NCBI RefSeq assembly: GCF_041429775.1 | Contig: NZ_CP163421.1 | Span: 2,753,001-2,817,000, forward strand | DNA length: 64,000 bases | Source: Glycocaulis abyssi | GTDB lineage: Bacteria > Pseudomonadota > Alphaproteobacteria > Caulobacterales > Maricaulaceae | Direction of reading: 5' to 3' | Part shown: one piece after another, positions 8,851 through 16,494 of the stretch | How the letters are laid out: the number at the start of each line of letters is the position of its first letter | How positions within the stretch are numbered: position 1 is the stretch's first letter | The notes under the pieces: model-generated | The model's input: only the letters and a program-made list of their open reading frames with translations | Databases searched by the model: none | What the model was told of the DNA's origin: nothing | Program-made: the position numbers and the translations under genes

Positions 8851-9459
8851 ATGAAGAAAGATCCGATCGACGTCATCGCCTACGAGCCCCGCTGGGTGGA
8901 GGAAGGTCTCAGCCACGCCGAGGCCGTGGCGGCCGCGCTGGGACCGCTCGCGCTGCGCGTGGATCATGTCGGATCCACAGCCGTGCCGGGCCTGGCGGCG
9001 AAGGATGTCATAGACATTCAGGCCCTGGTGATGCGCCTTGAGGACGAGGGCATCATCGCGGCGATGATCGGGGCCGGCTACCGCTTCCGCGACAGCAATA
9101 CCTATGACCCGCCGCACCCGGAAAGCCCGCCCGCGCTGGGCGAGGATGACTGGCGCAAGCTCTATTTTCGCGAGGCGAAGGGCGCGCGCCGCGTCCATAT
9201 CCATATTCGCCGCAATGGCGCCGCGGCTGCCCGCAACGCCCTCCTGCTGCGCGATTTTCTGCGCGATGACGTGCCGTCCCGGCGCGATTATGGCGAGTTC
9301 AAGATGGCGCTTGCGGTCAAAACCCGCAAAGATCGCGACGCGTATCAGGCGATCAAGCGCCCGTTCATTTCCATTGCGCTGCGCAGCGCGGAAAGCTGGG
9401 CGGAGCTGACCCGCTGGGTGCCCGGCGCGCCTGATGCCTATTGGAGGAGTGCCGAGTAA
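8851..9459 (+). CDS. GrpB-family protein (UPF0157, nucleotidyltransferase-like fold)
   Basis: A 202-residue protein of the GrpB/UPF0157 family. The recognisable block is IDVIAYEPRWVEEG near the start and VDHVGSTAVPGLAAKDVIDI at residues 31-50. The second block has the Gly-Ser and Asp-x-x-Asp-like pattern of the nucleotidyltransferase fold, and a further block is YFREAKGARRVHIHI. Family members occur alone or fused to dephospho-CoA kinase; their biochemical role is not established. The TAA overlaps the ATG of mtnP by one base (TAATG), and the mtnP ribosome-binding site GGAGGAG lies inside this gene, so the two are translationally coupled. The start at 8851 follows soon after the petABC terminator. 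Confidence 0.85.
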   Translation: MKKDPIDVIAYEPRWVEEGLSHAEAVAAALGPLALRVDHVGSTAVPGLAAKDVIDIQALVMRLEDEGIIAAMIGAGYRFRDSNTYDPPHPESPPALGEDDWRKLYFREAKGARRVHIHIRRNGAAAARNALLLRDFLRDDVPSRRDYGEFKMALAVKTRKDRDAYQAIKRPFISIALRSAESWAELTRWVPGAPDAYWRSAE

Positions 9460-10343
9460 TGACGGGCTGGGTGTTGGGGATTATCGGCGGGTCGGGCCTC
9501 TATCAGCTGTCCGGGCTGGAGGATGTGCGCCGCCAGACGGTGGAAACGCCCTGGGGTTCGCCGTCGGGCCAGCTGGTGCGCGCACGGCTCAATGGTGTGG
9601 AGCTCGTGTTTCTCGCCCGTCACGGCAAGGGCCATAGCCTGTCGCCAAGTGCGATCAATTACCGGGCCAATATCCATGCCCTGAAGCGGGCGGGGGTGAC
9701 CGATATATTGTCGCTTTCGGCCTGCGGCTCCATGAAGGAGGAGCTGGCGCCGGGCACTTTCGTTGTCGTGGACCAGTATGTGGACCGCACCTATGCCCGC
9801 GAGAAAAGCTTTTTCGGGCCGGGCTGCGTGGCGCACGTGCCGATGGCTGACCCGGTCTGCAAGCGCCTGTCTGCCATGGCGGCCGACGCTGCGCGCAAGG
9901 CGGGGGTGGAGAATGTCGTTGAGGGCGGCACCTATATCGCCATGGAGGGTCCGCAGTTTTCGACCCGCGCGGAAAGCCGCCTTTACCGCAGCTGGGGCGT
10001 GGATGTGATCGGTATGACCAACATGCCCGAAGCCAAGCTCGCCCGCGAAGCCGAGCTTCCCTATGCCAGCGTCTGCATGGTTACCGATTACGATTGCTGG
10101 CGTGAGGCTGATTCCGATGTGGATATCAACGACATCCTCAAAGTGATGGGTGAAAACAGCGGCCGCGCCCATGACCTGATTTCAGCCCTCACCTCGGCGA
10201 TGGCAAAGCAGGAGCGTACGCCCGACCCGGCGGGGATAGGCAGCGTGCTCGACCACGCCATCATCACCGCGCCCGAACATCGCGATCCTGATCTGGTGGC
10301 CCGGCTGTCCACCATTGCGGGCCGGGTATTGTCGCGCGCTTGA
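9459..10343 (+). CDS. mtnP: S-methyl-5'-thioadenosine phosphorylase
   Basis: MtnP splits methylthioadenosine, the by-product of polyamine synthesis, into adenine and methylthioribose-1-phosphate. The 294-residue protein shows the phosphorylase family pattern: GIIGGSGLYQLSG at the N-terminus, FLARHGKGHSLSPSAINYRAN (the phosphate-binding His region), LSLSACGSMKEELAPGTFV, YIAMEGPQFSTRAESR and VIGMTNMPEAKLAREAELPY, with VTDYDCWR near 205. An in-frame TTG at 9441 was rejected because GGAGGAG at 9442-9448 is ideally placed for the ATG at 9459. The adenine it releases would be salvaged by apt, 0.75 kb downstream on the same strand. Confidence 0.95.
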   Translation: MTGWVLGIIGGSGLYQLSGLEDVRRQTVETPWGSPSGQLVRARLNGVELVFLARHGKGHSLSPSAINYRANIHALKRAGVTDILSLSACGSMKEELAPGTFVVVDQYVDRTYAREKSFFGPGCVAHVPMADPVCKRLSAMAADAARKAGVENVVEGGTYIAMEGPQFSTRAESRLYRSWGVDVIGMTNMPEAKLAREAELPYASVCMVTDYDCWREADSDVDINDILKVMGENSGRAHDLISALTSAMAKQERTPDPAGIGSVLDHAIITAPEHRDPDLVARLSTIAGRVLSRA

Positions 10344-10679
10344 CCGGGCCGAATCCGGCCGGGACGGCAAAGTTATCCACAGGCTTGTGTCCGAGCAGGT
10401 GCGAAACGGTACCTGAAAGTCGTGCAATTTTCACCCACGAGCGCGCGACCCATCCTGCATTGTGGGAATAAAGCTCTTTTAAACCAATGTATTAATGGCG
10501 TATCGGCCGTCGCCGCGCGCCCTCTTTTCATCCGTATTCAGATATATTACAATTATGTGACTGATCCGGGACGACTAACTATAGGTCACGGATCGCGTGG
10601 GGACGGCAGTTTCCGTCCATTGCCAGCCGCCTCCGGCGTCACCGGCCCAGCGTCTGGCCAAGCCTCCCGGGAGGAAAGA
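10344..10679. other. 336-bp AT-rich intergenic region / leader of the UrcA gene
   Basis: This stretch is clearly less GC-rich than its surroundings between about 10430 and 10580, with runs such as CTTTTAAACCAATGTATTAATGG and GATATATTACAATTATG. It holds a consensus DnaA box (10373-10381), a GANTC site (GAATC, 10351), and a likely promoter (TATATT near 10545). Beyond that are inverted repeats that can fold in the transcript: GATCCG (10563-10568) with CGGATC (10589-10594), and GGACGG (10601-10606) with CCGTCC (10613-10618). No convincing ORF is present. It probably contains the promoter and a structured 5' leader of the UrcA-family gene. Confidence 0.6.
10373..10381 (+). promoter_or_regulatory. 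Consensus DnaA box (single)
   Basis: TTATCCACA is a perfect match to the strong DnaA-box consensus. I found no second consensus box nearby, so it is more likely a DnaA-regulated promoter element or a chance match than an origin. Confidence 0.45.
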
Positions 10680-11021
10680 ATGAAATTTGAACAATTTGCT
10701 CTCGCCGCCGCCGCATCTCTCGCCATGGGAGCCGCGGCATCCGCGCAGCAGGTACATAACGTGCCGGTCTTCGAGTTCGACGTGGAACGCGCCGCGCTGC
10801 ATGACGAGGCCAACACGGCCGGCATCTATGCGCGCCTGGTCAGCGAGGCGGGCGAGTATTGTGGTGGCATCGTTGCGCCTGAATCCGTGGAATATCCGGT
10901 GTGTGTCGGGACCATGGTGAGCCATGTCATCAACGAGCTGGACCATGCGCCCCTTGCCCGGTTCCACGATGGTGCGGAGTACGCGCCGCGTCAGCAGGCT
11001 GTGGCATATAACGCAGGCTAG
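10680..11021 (+). CDS. UrcA-family small exported protein
   Basis: A 113-residue protein with a signal peptide ([19 protein letters not shown], cut after ASA-QQ). The mature part fits the UrcA family pattern: [23 protein letters not shown] with a conserved Asp and helix, then EAGEYCG and [16 protein letters not shown], giving two Cys in family positions, and LARFHD. UrcA proteins are small periplasmic proteins of unknown function found mainly in Caulobacterales, Sphingomonadales and relatives. The start was set at the ATG preceded by GGGAGGAAAGA rather than at 10422, because the upstream frame lacks a signal peptide and runs through the AT-rich leader. It stands alone between mtnP and apt with a long structured leader. 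Confidence 0.82.
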   Translation: MKFEQFALAAAASLAMGAAASAQQVHNVPVFEFDVERAALHDEANTAGIYARLVSEAGEYCGGIVAPESVEYPVCVGTMVSHVINELDHAPLARFHDGAEYAPRQQAVAYNAG

Positions 11022-11095
11022 CTGCACCCCTTCGCCTTGACGTCTCCCGTGCTGGACCGGATGGTCTCGCCGTCTGTTCAGCGCGGGGGAGTTTC

Positions 11096-11626
11096 ATGGA
11101 CCATATCAAGGCAGCGATACGGACGATCCCGGACTATCCCAAGCCCGGCATCATGTTCCGCGACATCACCACCCTGCTGGGCGATGCGCGGGCTTTCCGG
11201 GCCGCCGTTGACGCGATGATCGCGCCCCATGCAGGCACCAAGATCGACAAGGTGGCGGGCATCGAGGCGCGCGGCTTTATCCTCGGCGGGGCCATCGCCC
11301 ACCAGCTTTCCATCGGCTTTGTGCCCATCCGCAAGAAGGGCAAGCTGCCCTTCGACACGATCGGCCAGTCCTACGAGCTGGAATACGGCACGGACGAGGT
11401 GGAGATGCACACCGATGCGGTAAAACCTGGCGAGCGTGTCCTGCTGGTTGATGATCTCATCGCCACCGGAGGCACGGCAGAGGCGGCGGTAAAGCTGCTG
11501 CGCCGGGCCGGCGCGCATGTTGAAGGCGCGTCCTTCGTTGTCGATCTGCCGGAGCTGCGCGGCGTGGAGCGTCTCCGCGCGCTGGACGTGCCGGTTGCGG
11601 CACTGGTGGCCTTCGAGGGGCATTAG
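11096..11626 (+). CDS. apt: Adenine phosphoribosyltransferase
   Basis: Apt makes AMP from adenine and PRPP in the cytoplasm. The 176-residue length is standard. Motifs: [17 protein letters not shown] near the N-terminus, [35 protein letters not shown], and the PRPP-binding loop [17 protein letters not shown] at residues about 118-134. GGGGGAG-like bases precede the ATG. It follows mtnP, which releases adenine, so the two probably work in sequence; prs, which supplies PRPP, is elsewhere in the window. Confidence 0.96.
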   Translation: MDHIKAAIRTIPDYPKPGIMFRDITTLLGDARAFRAAVDAMIAPHAGTKIDKVAGIEARGFILGGAIAHQLSIGFVPIRKKGKLPFDTIGQSYELEYGTDEVEMHTDAVKPGERVLLVDDLIATGGTAEAAVKLLRRAGAHVEGASFVVDLPELRGVERLRALDVPVAALVAFEGH

Positions 11627-11669
11627 GGATTAGTCTCTCCCGGTCTTGCGATCAGGGGAGGGCTTATCC

Positions 11670-12329
11670 ATGTTCATCGGACATTACGGACCCGCGCTCG
11701 CTGCGCCAGCGCTGGTGAAGACCGTGCCGCTCTGGGCGCTGTTCTTCGCTGTTCAGTTTCTCGATATTGTCTGGGCGCCGTTGATACTGGCCGGCATCGA
11801 GCAGGTGCGCATCGTGCCGGGCTTTACCGCGATGAGCCCGCTGGACCTGCATCATATGCCCTACACGCACTCTCTGCCCGGCGCGCTCGCGCTGTCGGCC
11901 CTGCTGGGTCTGGCCTATGGGCTTATCGCGCGCAAGGCGCGGCTGGCTGGCGGCCTGCTGGTGGCGGCGGCGAGCTTCTCGCACTGGCTTCTGGACCTGA
12001 TCGTCCATGCGCCGGACCTGCTGCTCTGGCCTGGCGGGCCAATGGCGGGCTTTGGCCTGTGGAACAATCTTCCGCTGGCGCTGGGGCTGGAGGTGGCGCT
12101 GGTTCTGGCCGGGCTGATCTTCTACCTGCGCGTGACACAGGCGAAGGGCCTGATCGGGCGCATCTGGCCGTTCGTGCTGGTGGCCGTGCTCTTCGCACTG
12201 GAGGCGATCCACCTCTTGGGTGAACCGCCTGCCAGCGCAGAAGAACTGGCCATGACAAGCATGGCCGTCTTTCTGGTCCTGACCGGCCTTGCGGCGGTCG
12301 CGGACCTTACGCGGAAGCCGCGCCGCTAA
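11670..12329 (+). CDS. Multi-pass membrane protein, possible YdjM-like (membrane-bound hydrolase fold)
   Basis: A 219-residue integral membrane protein with about six or seven hydrophobic segments. It carries conserved-looking His and Asp residues at helix ends: MFIGHYGPALAA, LDLHHMPYTHSLPGALAL and FSHWLLDLIVHAPDLLLW. The pattern of HxxY-THS and SHxxxD resembles the YdjM/DUF457 family of membrane metal-dependent hydrolase-like proteins, but identity is low and I give no reaction. The start at 11670 was preferred over 11646 because AGGGGAGGG lies just before it. The stop overlaps the end of the convergent S10 peptidase gene by 4 bp. Confidence 0.6.
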   Translation: MFIGHYGPALAAPALVKTVPLWALFFAVQFLDIVWAPLILAGIEQVRIVPGFTAMSPLDLHHMPYTHSLPGALALSALLGLAYGLIARKARLAGGLLVAAASFSHWLLDLIVHAPDLLLWPGGPMAGFGLWNNLPLALGLEVALVLAGLIFYLRVTQAKGLIGRIWPFVLVAVLFALEAIHLLGEPPASAEELAMTSMAVFLVLTGLAAVADLTRKPRR

Positions 12330-13825
12330 CGCGCGCCCGCTGCCACGAACTCGCGCACATCGCGGGCGAGCTGTTCGATGGACGGGTGGTGCAGATACAT
12401 CATGTGCCCGGCCTCGTAATAGGTCAGCGTCACACGGTCCTGGTCATAGGAGCGCCGGTTGAAGGTCATCTCGGTACCGAAGAAGGGCGTGGCGAGATCG
12501 TAAATGCCATTGGTGGCCAGCACACGCAGGTCGGAGTTCTGCCGCATGGCGCGCTCCAGCCAGATCGAGGTGTTGAGGTAGGAATTGTTGCCGCCGGCCT
12601 CGCCCGCATTCCAGTTCCAGTCACGCACGCCGCCGAGCGTCACATAGGTGTCCGGGATATTGACGCCGAGATTGCGGGTATAGTGCTCGCGCATCGCGGC
12701 CGTGTAGCCCGCCGATATGCCATAGCCGGAGGGATCGCCTTCCGGGTTCTCCCGCAGTGAGTCCGGCTCCAGCCCGGCAAAGCGGGAATCAAACCGGCCC
12801 ACGCTGCGGCCCTCGTCGCGCAATATCTCGGTGCGGAAGCGGTTCAAAGGCACGCGCAGGCTGGCTGAACGCAGATAGTCGGTGGACAGGCCGGTCAGCT
12901 CCGCCATGCGGATGGTTGTGGCGTTGAAGCGGGCTTCGTCCACATCATGTCCGCGCAGGAGGACGGGCAGGAACTCGTCGGTGGCAAAGTCGCGCGCATC
13001 GCGCAGGAAGGCGTTGAAATCATTGCTCCAGGCGGAGCGGTCCACGCGGTTGTGATACCAGGCAGTGGCGGCATAGCCCGGCAGCAGCCCGGTCAGGCCC
13101 AGCGGATTGTCGGGCCGCGCATTGGCCATCTCCATGACGACCGAGATCAGCACCACGCCGTTGAAGGCGACATTGTTCCAGCCGAGCTCCATCTCGTTCA
13201 TCAGCGCGCCGATGCGCGTCGTGCCATAGCTTTCACCCATCAGGTATTTGGGCGAATTCCAGCGCCGGTTCTCGGTCAGCCAGATGCGGATGAACTGTCC
13301 CAGAGAACGCGCATCCTCATTGACGCCCCAGAACTGGGCCGGATCGGCCTCGCCCAGCGTGCGGCTATAGCCGGTGCCAACCGGGTCGATGAAAACAAGG
13401 TCGGCTGAATCCAGCAGTGAGTGCGGATTGGCGCGGATATCATAGGGCGCTGCGCCATCGTCCTCGGCCTCGGAGGGCAGGACCAGATGGACCGGGCCGA
13501 ACACGCCCATATGCAGCCAGAGTGAAGCCGAGCCCGGCCCGCCATTGAAGATGAAGGCTACGGGCCGGGTGCGCGGATCAGACACGCCCTCGCGGATATA
13601 GCTGGTGGAGAAGATGGCCGCCGTTGCCGCGCCGCTCTCGTCGCGCAGGAAGGTCTCGCCGGCTATGGCCCGGTAGCGCACGCGCTGGCCATTGGCGGTT
13701 ACCTCGCCCCGGCTTTCAAACACGCGCGGCTCGCGTGGATCGCTGGCCGTGTCGGGCGCCTGCGCGGCAGCTCCGGAAACGCCAAGGACAAGGGCTGCAA
13801 GCCCTGCTGCAAACTGTTTAATCAT
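12326..13825 (-). CDS. Exported S10-family serine carboxypeptidase
   Basis: A 499-residue exported peptidase. Residues 1-22 are a signal peptide (MIKQFAAGLAALVLGVSGAAA). The S10 fold is shown by RPVAFIFNGGPGSASLWLHM (oxyanion region, about 88-107), IDPVGTGYSR (146-155), the nucleophile Ser199 in MGESYGTTR, the late Asp in NGIYDLATPF, and the catalytic His in YYEAGHMMYLH. It removes C-terminal residues from peptides, presumably in the periplasm. The in-frame start at 13900 was rejected because it lacks a signal peptide; GGGGAGA precedes 13825. It is divergent from rlmJ with a 131-bp shared promoter region. With the M13 peptidase at 37.9-40 kb it suggests an envelope peptide-scavenging capacity. 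Confidence 0.9.
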   Translation of the reverse strand: MIKQFAAGLAALVLGVSGAAAQAPDTASDPREPRVFESRGEVTANGQRVRYRAIAGETFLRDESGAATAAIFSTSYIREGVSDPRTRPVAFIFNGGPGSASLWLHMGVFGPVHLVLPSEAEDDGAAPYDIRANPHSLLDSADLVFIDPVGTGYSRTLGEADPAQFWGVNEDARSLGQFIRIWLTENRRWNSPKYLMGESYGTTRIGALMNEMELGWNNVAFNGVVLISVVMEMANARPDNPLGLTGLLPGYAATAWYHNRVDRSAWSNDFNAFLRDARDFATDEFLPVLLRGHDVDEARFNATTIRMAELTGLSTDYLRSASLRVPLNRFRTEILRDEGRSVGRFDSRFAGLEPDSLRENPEGDPSGYGISAGYTAAMREHYTRNLGVNIPDTYVTLGGVRDWNWNAGEAGGNNSYLNTSIWLERAMRQNSDLRVLATNGIYDLATPFFGTEMTFNRRSYDQDRVTLTYYEAGHMMYLHHPSIEQLARDVREFVAAGAR

Positions 13826-13956
13826 GTGTGTGGTCTCCCCGAACCGGCTTCGTGCCGTGTGTTCCGCCGGGAAGGCTAGCGGCGATGCCCGGTGCGTCAA
13901 TGGACCTGTGCGTTCACAATTGCGTGGCCTCGCCTGCCCGCCTAGAAGCTCATCCC

Positions 13957-14850
13957 ATGAACTATCGTCACGCCTTTCATGCCGGAAACTTTGCCGATGT
14001 GCTCAAGCATGGCGTGCTGGCGCTGTGCCTTGAGCATTTGAAACGCAAGGACAAGCCGTTTGCCGTCATCGATACCCATGCCGGGATCGGCGCCTATGAT
14101 CTGACCAGCGATGCCGCCCGGCGCAGCCCGGAATGGCAGCAGGGCATCGGACGGATCATGGCGGCGGAGCGGCCCGCAGATGTCGAGCGCGTGCTGGCGC
14201 CCTTGCTGCGTATCATCAAAGCCATGAATGCGGGCGCGGACCTCACCGCCTATCCCGGCTCGCCGGAAATGTCGGCGCGGCTAATCCGGCCGCAGGACCG
14301 TATTCATCTATGTGAGTTGCACGAGGCGGACTCAAAGACGCTCGACAAGCGCTATGCGCTCAATGCGCGGGTGAAGGTGGAACAGCGTGACGGCTACAAG
14401 GCGCTCAAGGCCCTTTTGCCGCCACGCGAGAAGCGCGGGCTGGTCCTGATCGATCCGCCCTTTGAAAGCCGCGATGAATTTGTGCGCCTTGCCGAAGCCG
14501 CGATGAAGGGGCTGGAGCGCTGGCCGACAGGCACCTTCATCTTCTGGCGGCCAATGAAGGATCTCTGGTCGCTCGACCGGTTTGACGAGGGGCTGGCCGA
14601 ATGGCTGGTCACCGAGCGCGATGTGGAGCCGTCTGCCATTTTGCGCGCGGATATGTGGGTGCGTGATCTTCAAAGCGAGGGCAAGCTGGCCGGTGCGGGG
14701 CTGGTTATCATCAACCCGCCGCACATGCTGGAAGCCGATATGCTGGTCCTGATGCCGTGGCTGTGCAACGTGCTCAGACAGGGCGAGGGCGCAGGCTGGC
14801 GGCTGGACGGTATCGTGACCGAGGAGATGGCAGCCAGCTGGGCGGAGTAG
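13957..14850 (+). CDS. rlmJ: 23S rRNA (adenine-2030-N6)-methyltransferase
   Basis: RlmJ methylates N6 of A2030 in 23S rRNA using S-adenosylmethionine. The 297-residue protein begins MNYRHAFHAGNFADVLKH, which is diagnostic for the family. It continues with FAVIDTHAGIGAYDL (SAM-binding), AYPGSPEMSARLIRPQDR, HLCELHEAD, VEQRDGYKALKALLPP and the catalytic LVLIDPPFE (the D/N-P-P-F/Y motif of N6-adenine methyltransferases). I chose the ATG at 13957 because it gives the exact family N-terminus; the upstream extension to 13828 would overlap the divergent peptidase start. Two palindromic repeats follow the stop. Confidence 0.95.
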   Translation: MNYRHAFHAGNFADVLKHGVLALCLEHLKRKDKPFAVIDTHAGIGAYDLTSDAARRSPEWQQGIGRIMAAERPADVERVLAPLLRIIKAMNAGADLTAYPGSPEMSARLIRPQDRIHLCELHEADSKTLDKRYALNARVKVEQRDGYKALKALLPPREKRGLVLIDPPFESRDEFVRLAEAAMKGLERWPTGTFIFWRPMKDLWSLDRFDEGLAEWLVTERDVEPSAILRADMWVRDLQSEGKLAGAGLVIINPPHMLEADMLVLMPWLCNVLRQGEGAGWRLDGIVTEEMAASWAE

Positions 14851-14853
14851 GGT

Positions 14854-14908
14854 TTTTCCCCTCGTGCTTCGAGACGCTACTTCGTGGCTCCTCAGCATGA
14901 GGGGAAAA
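14854..14908. repeat. Palindromic intergenic repeat, copy 1
   Basis: A long imperfect hairpin with outer arms TTTTCCCCTC and GAGGGGAAAA. Read on the minus strand its 43-bp core begins CCTCATGCTGAGGAG and ends CGTCTCGAAGCACGAGG. This is the same element as copy 2, 11 bp further on, in opposite orientation. It may also terminate rlmJ transcription. The family is widespread between genes in Caulobacterales-like genomes (general knowledge; genome copy number not checked here). Confidence 0.8.
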
Positions 14909-14919
14909 GCGCAAAGAAA

Positions 14920-14965
14920 GCCCTCATCCTGAGGAGGCCGTCAGGCCGTCTCGAAGGGCGAGGGC
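14920..14965. repeat. Palindromic intergenic repeat, copy 2
   Basis: The 42-bp core begins CCTCATCCTGAGGAG and ends CGTCTCGAAGGGCGAGG, with outer arms GCCCTC and GAGGGC. It aligns with the reverse complement of copy 1 with about eight differences and one indel, mostly in the loop. It lies between the convergent rlmJ and hydrolase genes. Confidence 0.8.
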
Positions 14966-14974
14966 TTGGGCAAT

Positions 14975-16426
14975 CTAGCCGCTCGCGCGCACCGTGAACA
15001 CGCTTTCATCGGGCTGTCTTGGCACGATCACCTCGATGAAATGGGTGGCATAGCGTTTCAGGAATTGTTCCCCGCCGCCGGTCAGGCTGCGCAGCGGGAT
15101 AAGGCCCGATCCCATCGCATCGCCGCGCTCAAAATAGCTGATGAGCCTGCCCGGTGCCGGCGCAGAGAGGCCAGCAGCCAGCAAAGGCAGGCGGGCTGGC
15201 GTCATCGCCGACTTCAGCCCGCCATGCTTCATCAGCTCGCGCCGGTCGATATGGAAGACGCGCCGCGAGGCATCGCGCCGGTTCACATGCACTTTTTTGA
15301 GCACGTGGCGCAGGGCGTATTCCTCGGGCCGTGAAACGGATGCGCCCAGGCCGTAGGCCAGCTCGTTCTGCGTGGGCGTGGTCAGCCAGACAAAATAGTC
15401 ATTGACCGGCAGGCCGGTATCATCGCGCACCGAGAAGACGATCTGGTAGTGCTCGTTGAACGCGTCCGGCTCCATATCCTCTTCTGAATCGAGGTTGGCG
15501 CGGCGGGCTTCGGCATCGGGCTGGACCAGCGTGCGGGTCGCGGCGTTGACCGCTTTCCAGTCATCGCGCACTTGGCGGTAGCCGGTTGCATCATCAGTGC
15601 GCAAAGCCTGCAGGATCATCCGTCCCAGCCGTCCTGCGCCGGTATCGCCATCCCCCGACGGCTCGGTGATGTTGAGATGGTGGCGGTCGGGCAGGACGGC
15701 AAAGGCGGTGCTGTCCGGCCCGCGCCGCGTCCACAAGCGCCGCGAGGGCAGGCCGTCATCGCCGCGCTGGCTGAAATCGACCGTCACGCCCTGCGGGTCG
15801 ATATGGGCGCTGGCGGCGCGCACCGTGCCGTCCCAGGCGCTTTCGCCCAGAATGCCCATGGGCCGGAAGACATCGAGGCCGGTGATGACATAGGCGCGCG
15901 TGCCTGCCTCGCTGAACACGCTCTTCCGGTCGCCATTGCGCGAAAGCCGGTCGGAGAGGGCGAGGCGCTCCTGCAGCTCGGACCCATGTTCCAGCGCGTG
16001 CAGGAATTCTGTGCCGGTCTGGAAGCTGTTCTTCCAGCCCTTGATCAGCCGCCCCAGCGCCGAGCGGCCCATCACCGCCAGCGGAGAGCCGAAATTGGCA
16101 GGCGCCAGCATGACGAGATTATCAACCGGCGCGCCGCCGCTGGCATGTTCGAAGGCGAGCCATTGGCGCACGACCAGCGCGCCGGTGGAATGGGTGATGA
16201 CATGGAAGCGCGGGCCCAGCCGCCCGTCGGCCTGCATCTCCCTGACAAGCTGACCCAGCCGCCGAGCGCTGTCGGCCAGATGCACCTCGTCGGCCATGGA
16301 GGGGTAGCCGCCCAGCCATACATGCTCCACGGCAAAGCCCTGCCCGCCAAGGAATCCGGCAAGCTTGCCCATCGATGTGTCGCGGGCACTCCAGCCGTGA
16401 ACAGTGAGCACGTGACGGGTCGTCAT
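14975..16426 (-). CDS. Alpha/beta-hydrolase, lipase-like
   Basis: A 483-residue hydrolase. The N-terminal 300 residues look like a PGAP1/triacylglycerol-lipase-type alpha/beta fold: HVLTVHGWSARDTSMG (His-Gly oxyanion region, residues 5-20), FHVITHSTGALVVRQWLAF with the nucleophile Ser80 in a T-H-S-T-G elbow, LVMLAPANFGSPLA, and a late His in LPDRHHLNITEPSGDG. The C-terminal 180 residues form a separate beta-rich domain (HYQIVFSVRDDTGLPVNDY). No signal peptide is visible, so it is probably cytoplasmic. The open frame runs on to 17227, but the ATG at 16426 with GGAGA before it fits the family start, and the extension would lie antisense-frame within the MFS gene. The substrate is unknown. Confidence 0.82.
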   Translation of the reverse strand: MTTRHVLTVHGWSARDTSMGKLAGFLGGQGFAVEHVWLGGYPSMADEVHLADSARRLGQLVREMQADGRLGPRFHVITHSTGALVVRQWLAFEHASGGAPVDNLVMLAPANFGSPLAVMGRSALGRLIKGWKNSFQTGTEFLHALEHGSELQERLALSDRLSRNGDRKSVFSEAGTRAYVITGLDVFRPMGILGESAWDGTVRAASAHIDPQGVTVDFSQRGDDGLPSRRLWTRRGPDSTAFAVLPDRHHLNITEPSGDGDTGAGRLGRMILQALRTDDATGYRQVRDDWKAVNAATRTLVQPDAEARRANLDSEEDMEPDAFNEHYQIVFSVRDDTGLPVNDYFVWLTTPTQNELAYGLGASVSRPEEYALRHVLKKVHVNRRDASRRVFHIDRRELMKHGGLKSAMTPARLPLLAAGLSAPAPGRLISYFERGDAMGSGLIPLRSLTGGGEQFLKRYATHFIEVIVPRQPDESVFTVRASG

Positions 16427-16494
16427 GGCGGGTCTCCGATAAGGTGAACCCGCCCATATTATGCCTGAAAACACCCCCTGCGGACAGATTGCCG

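Noticed and set aside
10344-10679. Chromosomal replication origin
   Set aside because: Only one consensus DnaA box and no cluster of sites; the neighbouring genes (mtnP, apt) are not the usual origin neighbours (hemE, dnaA, parAB).
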